Of a stretch of DNA of 64,000 nucleotides, positions 34,846-44,331 are shown in pieces. A program made the translations under genes and the position numbers. Under the pieces are notes generated by a model. The model was not told the origin of the DNA. It made no database searches and worked only from the letters and a program-made list of their open reading frames with translations. Every line of letters starts with the position of its first letter. Position 1 is the stretch's first letter. The DNA lies in assembly GCA_002694985.1 (NCBI GenBank), contig NZNS01000006.1, forward strand, positions 16,605-80,604. Reading direction: 5' to 3'. The stretch comes from Parvibaculum sp. Lineage in GTDB: Bacteria > Pseudomonadota > Alphaproteobacteria > Parvibaculales > Parvibaculaceae.

Positions 34846-36165
34846 GAAAAACCGGATCGCGAGCCCGAGCCCGGCGGCGATACCTAGCACGGGCAGCATC
34901 CCCGCCTTGAACCTCAGCACGGCAACAAGCGCCGCCGCGCTGAGGCCAAGCGCGTAAAGGTCTAGCGTTGCGATGTCCGGCGCATAAAGCCTGAATATCG
35001 AGACCCGCACCTCCGTGACCTCCCCGAACAGCACGTGAAGTCCGAACCACACGGCCAGGTTCAGGATCACGCCGACCACCGCCGCCGTAATTGCCGTAAA
35101 GGCCGCGTTGAGACTGGCCACGTTGCGCACCCGCTCCAGATAAGGCGCACCGAGAAATATCCACAGGAAACAAGGCGCAAAGGTCACCCATGTCGTGATG
35201 AAGGCCCCCGCCACACCGGCCAGCATCGGATCGAGCCCTGTCTCCGCGCGCAGAGCGCCGAGATAACCGACGAACTGCAACACCATGATGAGCGGCCCCG
35301 GCGTCGTCTCCGCAAGCCCCAGCCCGTCCAGCATCTCGCCCGCATTGAGCCAGCCGAAATTCTGCACCGCCTCCTGCGCGACATAGGCGAGCACGGCATA
35401 GGCCCCGCCGAATGTCACCACCGCCATCTTGGAAAAGAAGACCGCTTCCTGCGTGAAGACATGGTTCGCGCCGAAGACAAGCAGCAGCGCGGCAACGGGC
35501 CCGAGCCATACCGCCAGCCCGATCGCGAGTGTCGCCACCGTTCGCAGCAGGGAGCCGCCCGCCAGCGCGGAAACCCTTCCCGTCTCCTCTTCTCTCTCCG
35601 GCGTCTCGCCGAATATCGCAGGCAAGACGCGTATGGCGGCAAATCCGAACAACGCCGCACCCAGCACGACAAGAGGAAACGGAATATCGAGGAAGAAGAT
35701 TGCCGCAAAGGCCGTCCCCGCAACCCCGTAAAGAGCACCCGTCTTCATCACCCGCTTCGATATGCGGATAAGCGCTTCGATAACGATGGCAAAGACCGCC
35801 GCCTTGATGCCGAAAAAAAGCGCCTCCACGAAGGCCAGTTCGGCATAGGCGCCATAAAGCATGGAAAGTCCGAGCATCACCGCCACGCCCGGCAGGATGA
35901 ACATGAGCCCGGCCGCCAGCCCGCCTTTCACGCCATGCAGCAGCCAGCCCGAATAGGTCGCGAGCTGCTGCGCTTCCGGTCCCGGCAGCAACATGCAGAA
36001 ATTGAGCGCATGCAGGAATTGCGGCTCGGAGAGCCACTTCTTCTCTTCCACGAGAACACGATGCATGAGCGCGATCTGCCCCGCCGGTCCACCAAAGCTC
36101 AGCAGGCCGATTTTTGTCCAGACCCGAAAGGCCTCACCGAAGGAAACGCTCATCTTCTCGTTCAT
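34843..36165 (-). CDS. chrA: Chromate transporter, long-chain ChrA
   Basis: ChrA expels chromate from the cytoplasm by a proton-coupled route. The 440-residue product is the two-domain long form. Its first CHR domain starts FRVWTKIGLLSFGGPAGQIALMHRVLVEEKKWLSEPQFLHAL, including the FGGP motif, and the second half repeats it (FSKMAVVTFGGAYAVLAYVAQEAVQNFGWLNAGEMLDGLGLAETTPGPLI, also with FGG and PGP). Ten or more helices are predicted. It is divergent from the TPR-oxygenase gene across 49 bp. Confidence 0.95.
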   Translation of the reverse strand: MNEKMSVSFGEAFRVWTKIGLLSFGGPAGQIALMHRVLVEEKKWLSEPQFLHALNFCMLLPGPEAQQLATYSGWLLHGVKGGLAAGLMFILPGVAVMLGLSMLYGAYAELAFVEALFFGIKAAVFAIVIEALIRISKRVMKTGALYGVAGTAFAAIFFLDIPFPLVVLGAALFGFAAIRVLPAIFGETPEREEETGRVSALAGGSLLRTVATLAIGLAVWLGPVAALLLVFGANHVFTQEAVFFSKMAVVTFGGAYAVLAYVAQEAVQNFGWLNAGEMLDGLGLAETTPGPLIMVLQFVGYLGALRAETGLDPMLAGVAGAFITTWVTFAPCFLWIFLGAPYLERVRNVASLNAAFTAITAAVVGVILNLAVWFGLHVLFGEVTEVRVSIFRLYAPDIATLDLYALGLSAAALVAVLRFKAGMLPVLGIAAGLGLAIRFF

Positions 36166-36214
36166 AGCGTTAATTGGGGCTCCGCCCGGCGAATCGCGTG
36201 TCGAAGCGCGGAAT

Positions 36215-37759
36215 ATGACACTGAATTATGACACTTGCAGTCCCGTGTTCCGCCCCGCGACGGTAACGAGCATTGACCTTCCGCCCCGCGCTGTGCAGTT
36301 TGAGCCCGAATTCGGAAAGGGCATCGAATTGACGACGCAATCCCCGGAGGCACCTGCGCTTCCCGAGCATTATCGAGAAATCCTGGTTCTGATGAAGGAA
36401 GGCCGGCGCAAGGTCGCGGAGGAGCGCTGCCGCACCTTTCTCGCCGATGCGCCGACCGATGCCGACCTCATGGCCCTCCTCGCCTCCATCGTCGTGGAGC
36501 GCGGCGAGATTCGCGAAGCCGAAACATTGCTGGGCCGCGCCATCGCTCTTGCCCCGACGGAGCCCGTTCCCTGGATCAATCTCGGCCGCATCCTCCAGCA
36601 AGGCGGCCGCTGGGGCGAGGCCATCACGCATTACGAACACGCGGTGAACCTCTTCCCGACACATCCGCAGCTTGTCGCGACCCTCGGCCAGCTTTACCAG
36701 CGCGCAAACCGCTTCGCCGATGCCGAAAAACAGTATCGCGCCGCCATCGAAAATGGCGCCAAGCCCGCCATTCATGTTCAGCTCGGCATGGTGTTGCTGC
36801 GTCAGGATCGCGTGGACGACGCCATTGATGCCTTCAATACAGCCATCAGGCTCAATCCGAAGCTCGCCGCCGCCTATGGCAATCTGGGCAACGCCCTTCA
36901 GAAGAAGAACGACATGCCCGCCGCCGCCGCGGCCTATGAAAAAGCCGTCGCGCTCAACCCGAAGGACACGATTTCCTTTGTGAGCCTCGGCATGGCGCAG
37001 TTGAAGCTCGGTCAGGCCCGCGACGCTGTGGAGGTTTTCGAGCGCGCCCTCGCCCTGCACGGGCCGGAGCGTCGCGCTGCCGCCTGGCTGCCTTATGCCC
37101 GCGCACAGGAATTCGGTGAAATGCCCGCGGGCTATCGTGCCGAAATCGCGGAACTCGTTTCCCGCCAGCCGCTCGAAGTGCCGGAAGGTTATGCCTCGAT
37201 GGCCGAGCTCAATGCCGCGCTCGCCGCCGCACTCGAAGAAGACCCGACAACCGTCTGGGAGCCCCGTGGCAAGGCGACGCGCAAGGGCGGCCAGACCGGC
37301 CTTCTCCTCGATGCGCCCCGCGAACCCTTCATCGCTTTCGAGAAGGTCCTGCGCAAGGCTATCGACGCGCATTTCGACGGGATCAAAATCCAGCCGCGCC
37401 ATCCCTATCGCGGCATGGTCCCGAAGACCTATCACCTCGACCTCTGGGGCACGCTGCTATCGGAAGGCGGTCATCAGCATTCGCATATTCATGTCGGCGG
37501 CTGGATGAGCGGCGTCTATTACGTCTCGCTCCCCGCGACGCTCGGCAGCGGCGGTGAGAGCAAGGATGGCTGGATCGAATTTGGCCACCCGCCGCCGGAA
37601 TTCGAGGCGGTATTCGAGCCGCAGACCGTCACCTATGAGCCGCGCGAGGGAGACGCCTTCTTCTTCCCGTCCTATCTCTTCCACCGGACACTGCCATTCA
37701 CGGGCGAAGAGCGCCGCATCAGCCTCGCCTTCGACGTGAAACCGACAAGCTGGCGCTAG
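36215..37759 (+). CDS. TPR protein with C-terminal 2OG-Fe(II) oxygenase-like domain
   Basis: The 514-residue product has about six TPR motifs in residues 45-280 (ADLMALLASIVVERGEIREAETLLGRAIALAPTEPVPWINLGRILQQGGRW and so on). It ends in a cupin-like region with metal ligands HQHSHIHVGGWMSGVYYVSLP and, 60 residues on, SYLFHRTLPFTGEERRISLAFDV, where the later His and Arg bind iron and 2-oxoglutarate. This matches the 2OG-FeII_Oxy_5 type, predicted hydroxylases. ATG 36215 is preferred; a longer frame from 35993 overlaps chrA. The TPRs probably bind a protein substrate. It ends against a dead HAD gene. Confidence 0.85.
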   Translation: MTLNYDTCSPVFRPATVTSIDLPPRAVQFEPEFGKGIELTTQSPEAPALPEHYREILVLMKEGRRKVAEERCRTFLADAPTDADLMALLASIVVERGEIREAETLLGRAIALAPTEPVPWINLGRILQQGGRWGEAITHYEHAVNLFPTHPQLVATLGQLYQRANRFADAEKQYRAAIENGAKPAIHVQLGMVLLRQDRVDDAIDAFNTAIRLNPKLAAAYGNLGNALQKKNDMPAAAAAYEKAVALNPKDTISFVSLGMAQLKLGQARDAVEVFERALALHGPERRAAAWLPYARAQEFGEMPAGYRAEIAELVSRQPLEVPEGYASMAELNAALAAALEEDPTTVWEPRGKATRKGGQTGLLLDAPREPFIAFEKVLRKAIDAHFDGIKIQPRHPYRGMVPKTYHLDLWGTLLSEGGHQHSHIHVGGWMSGVYYVSLPATLGSGGESKDGWIEFGHPPPEFEAVFEPQTVTYEPREGDAFFFPSYLFHRTLPFTGEERRISLAFDVKPTSWR

Positions 37760-37943
37760 GCCTCCACGGCCAGACTTTCGAGCAGGCCGGGCAGCAGCGT
37801 GATATCCGCGATGACGTGATGTGCGAGCGGCGCAAGATCGGCCGCCGCGCTCGCTCCCGTCAGCACACCGACGCAAACTCCGTCAGGATCGGCCCCCAGG
37901 TGCCGTGATAATCGAAAAGCGTGCCGTCCTTGTCGAACAGCAC
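37756..37943 (-). pseudogene. HAD phosphatase with an internal deletion
   Basis: From GTG 37943 the minus strand encodes VLFDKDGTLFDYHGTWGPILTEFASVC, with HAD motif I (DxDGT), and then stops. Another frame resumes at once with DGVCVGVLTGASAAADL and LAPLAHHVIADITLLPGLL, the C-terminal end of phosphoglycolate-phosphatase-like enzymes. Motifs II and III are absent, so about 130 residues were deleted, with a frame change at the junction (37860-37880). The stop overlaps the stop of the TPR gene. Confidence 0.8.
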
Positions 37944-38061
37944 TCCCTTTATGCATGTGGTCCCCACATTTCCCTCGATTTCATGCATCCTGTTCCGTTC
38001 TGAAACATTTCCGCTCTATAGTAGGCTCCGATGCGCAACGCGAAAGCCCGGGGAAACCGCC

Positions 38062-38352
38062 ATGCGGACCTTCAAGATTGTTGTTCTGTGGATGCTGGTC
38101 GCTCTTTGCCTCGGCCTCACAGGGGTAATCTACCTGCAAAGCGAAGGCGCGGCGCTTGCCGTCGGCTCGCTGCTCCTCCTCGTGATCGTCTCTTTCCTCT
38201 ACGATCACCGCGCATCGATTTTCGCCAAGAGCGAAGCCGCCGCGATACGCCACGACGAAGCGGCCGGCGCATCCGTCGGCCATGCCGTCGCCATGTCGCG
38301 TTTCGCGGATGGGGAGGTGCGCGGAGCACCGAACTTCAAAGGCAATTCGTAA
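38062..38352 (+). CDS. Small membrane protein, not recognised
   Basis: The product has 96 residues. Two predicted helices (TFKIVVLWMLVALCLGLTGVIYL and LAVGSLLLLVIVSFLYDH) are joined by a short acidic loop, and a soluble tail contains ARHDEAAGASVGHAVAMSRF. No family is apparent. ATG 38062 follows GGGGAAACCGCC; the upstream frame has no protein character. It is convergent with the nitroreductase gene. Confidence 0.7.
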   Translation: MRTFKIVVLWMLVALCLGLTGVIYLQSEGAALAVGSLLLLVIVSFLYDHRASIFAKSEAAAIRHDEAAGASVGHAVAMSRFADGEVRGAPNFKGNS

Positions 38353-38364
38353 ACGCCAGTTTGT

Positions 38365-38949
38365 TCAGCTTCCGGGCTTCCATTCCGATGTGATATCGGA
38401 AAGATCCGGACGCGGACGTTCATCCTTCGCAACGCTTTCGCTGCCGAAATAGAGATAGCCCGCAATCTTCTCGTTCTCGCCAAGACCGAGCGCCTGGTTC
38501 ACCGCATCATCGAACGCATACCATTCGGTAAGCCATTGCGCCCCGAAGCCAAGCGCCGTCCCCGCAACCAGCATGTTCTGGCAAACTGCACCGGCGGAGA
38601 GAAGCTGTTCCCATTCCGGGATCTTGATGCCCGGCGTCACCCGGGACACCACGGCAATAACGAGCGGCGCACGGGCGAGGCGTCCCCGCTCGAATGCCAC
38701 CTGTTCGTCCGTCGCGCGCGGCTCGGCCACCGCATAGACCCGCGCCAGCACATCGCCGAATTGTTTGCGCGCATCGTCCTTGAAAAGAATGAAGCGCCAC
38801 GGTGCAAGCTTGCCGTGATCGGGCACCCGCGCGCCCGCCCGCAGGATCGTCTCTATATCGCTGTCGCTCGGTCCCGGCTCCACCATGGTAAGCGCCTTGG
38901 CAGAGCGCCGTGTCAGCAACAGATCGATTGTTTCCTGGGACTTCGCCAC
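38365..38949 (-). CDS. Nitroreductase family protein (YdjA-like)
   Basis: The 194-residue FMN-dependent oxidoreductase begins MAKSQETIDLLLTRRSAKALTM, giving the FMN phosphate-binding RRSxK. RAGARVPDHGKLAPWRFILFKDDAR, and WEQLLSAGAVCQNMLVAGTALGFGAQWLTEW, are typical of small YdjA-type nitroreductases. These use NAD(P)H on nitro or quinone compounds. It stands alone. Confidence 0.92.
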   Translation of the reverse strand: MAKSQETIDLLLTRRSAKALTMVEPGPSDSDIETILRAGARVPDHGKLAPWRFILFKDDARKQFGDVLARVYAVAEPRATDEQVAFERGRLARAPLVIAVVSRVTPGIKIPEWEQLLSAGAVCQNMLVAGTALGFGAQWLTEWYAFDDAVNQALGLGENEKIAGYLYFGSESVAKDERPRPDLSDITSEWKPGS

Positions 38950-39057
38950 GTCGGTTCCTTCACGTCTCGTACGGAGGTGCCGGTTTTACTTAAGTTGCCT
39001 GCTTTACTTAGGCAAGCCCGGACGCCACCATGTCCCTCTGGGGTATGGGGGCTTTGG

Positions 39058-39891
39058 GTGAGGCAATTCATCTGGCGCGGGACGATTGTCCTGTTCTGCG
39101 CATTTATTTTGTCATTCCAGCTAAACAATGTCCGCGCGGGCGGCTGGCCGCTCGCGCCCGGCACGGGCGAACTTATCACCACCGTCACGCGCATGCGCGC
39201 AAACGAAAGAACGGAAGACAAGGTCGACCTCACCACCGGCAAGGTCTCGCCCTATCGTTACCGCAAGACGGAAATTTCCTCCTATCTCGAACTCGGCCTT
39301 TTCGACAGCCTGACGGCGATAGGCGAACTCGCTCATACGAAGGAAAGGTCCGAACTGATCGTCGGTACCTTCGAAAATAACGGCATCTCCCGCCTCAAGG
39401 CCGGCTTTCGCTATTCAATCGGCACATGGGAAGACATCCTCTTCTCCGTGCAGCCGCTGGTGACGCTCCACCTTGAAGATATCAACGAGAATCCCGTCGC
39501 AATTCACAATGGCGACATGGATGCGGAACTGGCGTTCGTTCTCGCGCGCAGCGACGAAATTTTCGGCCTCGATACTTTCTCGGTGCAGGAAGTCGGCTGG
39601 AGCTTTCGCGACAGCGGCAGGCCGGACGAATTTCGCGCCGATGTCACTTTCGGCATCAAGCCCCGGCCCGGCACCATGTTTCTGCTGAAAAGCCTGAATG
39701 CCGCAGCCATCGAGGCTCTGCCGAACGAGAAGGTCTACCGCGCAAACAAACTCGCTTTCTCCGTGGTCCAGGCATTGCCGAAGGAGAGCATGCCGGGCGC
39801 GTCCATTGAGGCCGGCATCGAAAGGCTGATCGATGGCGAGGGTACCATCGAGGAAACGGCATATCGCATCGGCCTCTGGTACCGCTTCTAG
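39058..39891 (+). CDS. Exported protein, probably outer-membrane beta-barrel
   Basis: GTG 39058, with GGGGG eight bases before it, gives 277 residues. A signal peptide (RQFIWRGTIVLFCAFILSFQLNNVRA) is cut before GGWPLAPG. The mature part alternates polar and hydrophobic residues in long beta strands and ends IEETAYRIGLWYRF, the terminal Phe signature of outer-membrane barrels. It is mildly similar to phenol-degradation-type barrel transporters, but no firm family is claimed. TTGCCT...AGGCAA (38994-39014) upstream might be an operator. It is convergent with the large secreted protein. Confidence 0.65.
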   Translation: MRQFIWRGTIVLFCAFILSFQLNNVRAGGWPLAPGTGELITTVTRMRANERTEDKVDLTTGKVSPYRYRKTEISSYLELGLFDSLTAIGELAHTKERSELIVGTFENNGISRLKAGFRYSIGTWEDILFSVQPLVTLHLEDINENPVAIHNGDMDAELAFVLARSDEIFGLDTFSVQEVGWSFRDSGRPDEFRADVTFGIKPRPGTMFLLKSLNAAAIEALPNEKVYRANKLAFSVVQALPKESMPGASIEAGIERLIDGEGTIEETAYRIGLWYRF

Positions 39892-39892
39892 C

Positions 39893-41644
39893 TCAAGGTG
39901 CGTTGGAGGCCCGCAGCCGGACGGCGGGCTCCATTCCCCTGCCCTCTTCTATCGCGCTGAGGACATCCGTTTCCGGCGGGGCATCGCGCCCGCTTCCCGG
40001 CACGCCCGCGCGAAGATCGGCGAGAGAAAACCCCATCCGCGCGTCATAGGTCCGCTCCATCTGGTTGCGAAGCCTTTGCTGCGCGTCATACCAGGCGCGT
40101 TTCGTCCGCCCGTCCGGGCAGGTGCGAAGCTCATCGGCATCGCTCGCGCCCCAGCGCAATTCGGGGCAGTGATGAGGGTCGAACGAAAAATCGAAAAGCC
40201 GCGCGCGGGCTTCCTCGAATGTAAGCCGCCGCGCCTCACCATTGCTCGCCGTGTAGATTACCGTGCAGGCCTCCGCTTCCTCCCGGTAAGCAGCGCCGAG
40301 ATCGCGCGGCAGGTCTTGCCCGTCATAAGCAAGCTTCGGATCGTCCGCCTTCCACATTTCAACAAATTGCAGCGTCCGGTCGCGCAGCTCCACAAAGGAG
40401 GTTTTCAGCCGCGCATCGCGCGATGGCGTGGAATAGGTCTCCCAGGCGCCGGATGTGCCGTAGATATTATCCGGCAGCCGCGCGGGCTGTGAGCGGCCAT
40501 TGAGGCCTGCCTTGACCGCAATGTCGATGGATTGAGCGCGATAGTGCAGATCGTCGCAGAGCTCGCGCACCATCAGCCGCGTCTCCTTGATCGGATCGTA
40601 GACAACATCGCCCTTCGCAACCGCCTGGCGCACATAGTCGTAATAATCGAGCGCCTCGCCCTTGTAGACGAAACGTGCGTCTGTCCACTGTTTCGCGCGT
40701 GGGCTTTCCGTGCCGAAGAATTGCTCATCCGACCAGTCGGCCAGCGCACTGTCCGGTGCAAGTTCGATATGCCCGCCATGCCATGCACCGTCCGCCCCCT
40801 GTGTCGCACCCACGAGCTTCGATGGCCGCCAGTTCTTGAAGCCCGCGCCCATCGATGCGGAGGCGCGCACGAACCGCTTGCCATAGCTGCCGCGCGTCAG
40901 TGAATTGTCGGGATGGGAGTCGATGAAGAGAATGCGCCCGTCATTCTCTACCTTGTAAACCACGGCAACATGCCCGTTCGGATCGTAAATCACAGTGCCG
41001 GGGCGGATCGCTTCGCGAGAGATTTCCACCGGATAGAAATCGAATAGCTTTCCCCGCGTCGTTCCCGGCGCAAAACGGAACATGGCGCTCGACACAACAT
41101 TGTTGATCGCATTGAGCACGCTCCGCCCGTTCGGGTAGGCACCCTCCTGCCCCGCCAGCACATCGGTGCGTGCATAGACATAGTTGCCATAGCGCGAATA
41201 GCGCAGGTCTCTTGAACGGCCCACGGCGGCGACACCGCTCGCATAGGAGAAGGGCAATCCATTCTTCCATGCGAAATAGGCGCGCAGCGCATAAGGCAGA
41301 TCCGCGCAATCGGCATAGAAGAACATGCCCCTCGGATCGCTCGCCCGGTAGATATTGTGCTGCCCCTTCAGGCACTCATCGAATGTGCGGCAGTCGCTCT
41401 CGCCAATGGCGGTAACGAATTCGCCGAAGGCGCGCTCGTCGCTCTCGCTCCACTGCGTCTTGGTGATGCGCCAGCGAAAGCCTTCCGGCGTCTGGTAATA
41501 GGCAGGGTCGACGGTCTCGGCCCCGCTTGCAACTGGCGCCATGGACGCCGTCCCCGCATTTTGCGTGTCCGCCTCAGCGGGTGTGAAAGCACAAGCCAGA
41601 GCGAGCGCGAAAGTCGCACCCTGCCAGTTTCTCAAGCGCATCAT
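39893..41644 (-). CDS. Exported protein with Cys/His papain-like centre, unknown
   Basis: The 583-residue product has a signal peptide (MRLRNWQGATFALALACAFTPAEA). Residues around FYADCADLPYALRAYFAWKNGLPF (Cys near 112) and, about 120 residues on, NGHVAVVYKV with ILFIDSHPDN, form a Cys, His, Asp arrangement as in NlpC/P60 or transglutaminase-like cysteine peptidases. The rest is soluble and rich in aromatic and charged residues, with no repeats. It could be a periplasmic peptidase or amidase; the family is not known to me. It stands alone, convergent with the barrel protein, their stops two bases apart. Confidence 0.6.
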   Translation of the reverse strand: MMRLRNWQGATFALALACAFTPAEADTQNAGTASMAPVASGAETVDPAYYQTPEGFRWRITKTQWSESDERAFGEFVTAIGESDCRTFDECLKGQHNIYRASDPRGMFFYADCADLPYALRAYFAWKNGLPFSYASGVAAVGRSRDLRYSRYGNYVYARTDVLAGQEGAYPNGRSVLNAINNVVSSAMFRFAPGTTRGKLFDFYPVEISREAIRPGTVIYDPNGHVAVVYKVENDGRILFIDSHPDNSLTRGSYGKRFVRASASMGAGFKNWRPSKLVGATQGADGAWHGGHIELAPDSALADWSDEQFFGTESPRAKQWTDARFVYKGEALDYYDYVRQAVAKGDVVYDPIKETRLMVRELCDDLHYRAQSIDIAVKAGLNGRSQPARLPDNIYGTSGAWETYSTPSRDARLKTSFVELRDRTLQFVEMWKADDPKLAYDGQDLPRDLGAAYREEAEACTVIYTASNGEARRLTFEEARARLFDFSFDPHHCPELRWGASDADELRTCPDGRTKRAWYDAQQRLRNQMERTYDARMGFSLADLRAGVPGSGRDAPPETDVLSAIEEGRGMEPAVRLRASNAP

Positions 41645-41833
41645 GCGTGAAAGCCCCTCAACGGCGTCTTGCGGCTGTACCCCGGCACAAATTTAACCAC
41701 AACCACACGCGGCTTGCCCGTTTTTCGGCAAGGCTCTCCCTTGTTTTTGCATTCGCCCGATGCGGCCACGATGTCATGGCAGTTGAATCTGCAGCAGGGC
41801 TTACCGCGTCCAACGAAACACGACATGCCCGGG

Positions 41834-41872
41834 CCTGAGCATGGCATGACCCGGGGCATGACCCGGGCATGA
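41834..41872 (+). repeat. Short tandem repeat CATGACCCGGGG
   Basis: CATGACCCGGGG, CATGACCCGGG and CATGACA stand head to tail, about two and a half 11-12-bp units, preceded by CATGCCCGGGCC. It lies in the gap after thrS (41645-41894), where a hairpin CTTGCC...GGCAAG at 41713-41732 is the only other structure seen. Confidence 0.5.
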
Positions 41873-41894
41873 CATTATTCGGTTAGATGCCTTC

Positions 41895-43853
41895 TCACCT
41901 CAGATCAGGCGGCGTCGCTTCTTCCGCCAGCGACTTCACAACATCGGCAAGCGACATCGTCTGCTGCTGTTGCGAGCCGAGGCGGCGAACCGAGATCGTG
42001 TTCTCTTCCGCCTCGCGCTTGCCGGCAACGAGGATCGCCGGCACCTTGCCGACCGAATGCTCGCGCACCTTGTAGTTGATCTTCTCGTTCCTGAGATCCA
42101 TCTCCACGCGAAGCCCCGCCGCGCGCAATTCTGCGGCAACCTTCTCCGCATATTCGTCGGCTTCCGACGTGATCGTCGCAACGACCGCCTGCACCGGCGC
42201 GAGCCAGAGCGGGAACTTGCCTTCGTAATGCTCGATCAGAATGCCGATGAAACGTTCGAGCGAACCCAGCACCGCACGATGCAGCATCACCGGGCGATGC
42301 TTCCCCCCGTCCTCGCCGATATAGCTCGCATCCAGCCGCTCCGGCAGGTTGAAGTCGAGCTGCAGCGTCCCGAGCTGCCATGAGCGCCCGATGGCGTCCT
42401 TCAGGTGGAATTCGAGCTTCGGCCCGTAAAAGGCGCCTTCGCCCGGCGCCAGCGTGAACTCGCGGCCGAGATCGTTCAGCGCCTCTTCCAGCGCCTTCTC
42501 CGCCTTGTCCCAGCTCTCGTCGGAGCCGACGCGCTGTTCGGGCCGGAGCGCGAGCCGCACCTTCAGATCCGTAAAGCCCATATCGTCATAGACGCTTTCA
42601 AGCAGCGTCACGAAGGCTTCCGTCTCGCCCTTGATCTGGTCTTCCGTGCAGAAGATATGCGCGTCGTCCTGCGTCATCTGGCGCACGCGCATGAGCCCGT
42701 GCAGCGCCCCGTGGGGCTCGTTGCGGTGGCAGCAGCCGAACTCGGCCATGCGCAGCGGCAGGTCGCGATAGGATTTTACGCCCTGCTTGAAAATCTGCAC
42801 ATGCGCCGGACAGTTCATCGGCTTGATCGCCATGAGCTTCGCCTTGCCGGAAAGCACAGGCGCGTCCTCGTCCGTCGAGGGCACTTCGTCGGGCACCACG
42901 AACATGTTTTCGCGATACTTGCCCCAATGGCCGGATTGCTCCCAGAACTTGGAATCGAGAAGCTGCGGCGTGCGCACCTCTACATAGCCGGCTTCATCGA
43001 TCCGCCTGCGGACATATTGTTCAAGCGCCTGCCAGATGCGCCACCCCTTCGGATGCCAGAAGACCGAACCCTGGGCCTCTTCCTGCAGATGGAACAGATC
43101 CATCTCGCGTGCGATCTTGCGATGGTCGCGGCGTTCCGCCTCTTCCACCATCGTGAGATAGGCCTTGAGGTCGTTGTCGTTCGCCCAAGCCGTACCATAG
43201 ATGCGCTGAAGCATCTCGTTGCGGCTGTCGCCGCGCCAATAGGCACCGGCAAGCTTCGTCAGCTTGAAGGCTTTGCCCAGTTTTCCCGTGGACGGCAGAT
43301 GCGGCCCGCGGCAAAGGTCGAGCCATTCGCCCTGCCGGTAGACCGAAACCTCCTCGCCCGCTGGAATGCTCTCGATCAGCTCGGCCTTGTAGTCTTCGCC
43401 GATCTTCTTGAAATAGGCGATGGCCTCGTCGCGGCTCCAGACTTCGCGCGTGATCGGCTCGTTGCGGTCCACGATCTCGCGCATCTTCGCCTCGATCTTT
43501 TCGAGGTCTTCGGCCTTGAAAGGTTCATCGCGCGCAAAGTCGTAATAGAAGCCGTTCTCGATCACCGGCCCGATCGTCACCTGCGTCCCGGGAAAAAGCT
43601 CCTGCACGGCTTCCGCCATCACATGCGCGCAGTCATGGCGCAGGATTTCGAGCCCGTCATCCGTCTGCGCTGTCACCACTTCCACGATGGCGTCGTGGTC
43701 GATCACCGTCGACAGGTCCTTCACCTTGCCGTCGATCTTGATCGCCAGCGCCTTCTTGGCCAGCGACTTCGCAATGCTCCCGGCAAAGGCCAGCCCGTCG
43801 ATCGGCCCTTCCACTTCACGTACGGAACCGTCGGGCAGTTTCAGATTTATCAT
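41895..43853 (-). CDS. thrS: Threonyl-tRNA synthetase
   Basis: ThrRS charges tRNA-Thr in the cytosol. The 652-residue product has the normal TGS domain ([21 protein letters not shown]), the editing domain with [11 protein letters not shown] near residue 72, the catalytic class II core ([34 protein letters not shown] with its Cys, [14 protein letters not shown]), and the anticodon-binding domain ending [17 protein letters not shown] 43853 follows AAGTGAA; yidD ends 11 bases upstream, suggesting one transcript. Confidence 0.97.
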   Translation of the reverse strand: MINLKLPDGSVREVEGPIDGLAFAGSIAKSLAKKALAIKIDGKVKDLSTVIDHDAIVEVVTAQTDDGLEILRHDCAHVMAEAVQELFPGTQVTIGPVIENGFYYDFARDEPFKAEDLEKIEAKMREIVDRNEPITREVWSRDEAIAYFKKIGEDYKAELIESIPAGEEVSVYRQGEWLDLCRGPHLPSTGKLGKAFKLTKLAGAYWRGDSRNEMLQRIYGTAWANDNDLKAYLTMVEEAERRDHRKIAREMDLFHLQEEAQGSVFWHPKGWRIWQALEQYVRRRIDEAGYVEVRTPQLLDSKFWEQSGHWGKYRENMFVVPDEVPSTDEDAPVLSGKAKLMAIKPMNCPAHVQIFKQGVKSYRDLPLRMAEFGCCHRNEPHGALHGLMRVRQMTQDDAHIFCTEDQIKGETEAFVTLLESVYDDMGFTDLKVRLALRPEQRVGSDESWDKAEKALEEALNDLGREFTLAPGEGAFYGPKLEFHLKDAIGRSWQLGTLQLDFNLPERLDASYIGEDGGKHRPVMLHRAVLGSLERFIGILIEHYEGKFPLWLAPVQAVVATITSEADEYAEKVAAELRAAGLRVEMDLRNEKINYKVREHSVGKVPAILVAGKREAEENTISVRRLGSQQQQTMSLADVVKSLAEEATPPDLR

Positions 43854-43863
43854 TTCACTTCTC

Positions 43864-44178
43864 TCATTGCGTTCCGTGCGTGTGCGGCGCGCCTTCCGGC
43901 ATCCGCCACCGTCCATATCGCCACGGTGCCCAGAAAGGCTGCTTCTCCAGCCGCTCGGGCACAGGGTCGAAACCGTGGCTCCCCCAGGGATTGCAGCGGA
44001 GGATCCGCGACAGTCCCAGCCAGCCGCCGCGCCACGCTCCATGCCGCTCGATGGCCTGCATCGTGTAGTCCGAGCAGGTCGGCAGATGGCGGCATTTCGG
44101 CCCGATCAGCGGCGATATGAACCACTGATAAAACCGGATCAGACCGCGCATCGCGAGCGATAATGGGTCGCGCCGCAT
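43864..44178 (-). CDS. yidD: Membrane protein insertion efficiency factor YidD
   Basis: YidD is a small membrane-associated factor that helps YidC insert proteins. The 104-residue product has its signature [55 protein letters not shown], with the conserved cysteines. The C-terminal 30 residues are variable, as usual. In many proteobacteria yidD lies beside rnpA-rpmH and yidC; here it sits upstream of thrS. Confidence 0.95.
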   Translation of the reverse strand: MRRDPLSLAMRGLIRFYQWFISPLIGPKCRHLPTCSDYTMQAIERHGAWRGGWLGLSRILRCNPWGSHGFDPVPERLEKQPFWAPWRYGRWRMPEGAPHTHGTQ

Positions 44179-44331
44179 GGGAAAACCCGTTTCAAGTCAC
44201 ACGCACTTGTTAGCTTTTAATTGGAATCGGCACAACTTGCAGGCGCCATCGGCACCTTCTGGCCAGCCGTCCAGTTCATCTCGGGAAAAAAGCCGCCCGG
44301 GCAATGTCGCGGGAGCGGCCGGGCCCGTCGC

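Noticed and set aside
38994..39014. TTGCCT...AGGCAA inverted repeat before the barrel protein
   Set aside because: Six-base arms with a nine-base spacer are weak, and no second copy or matching regulator was found.
41713..41732. CTTGCC...GGCAAG as thrS terminator
   Set aside because: Six-bp stem with an eight-base loop; no T-run on the minus strand after it and too far from the stop.
41669..41872. 67-residue plus-strand frame downstream of thrS
   Set aside because: Its end is formed by the CATGACCCGGGG repeat; no start signal or homology is seen.
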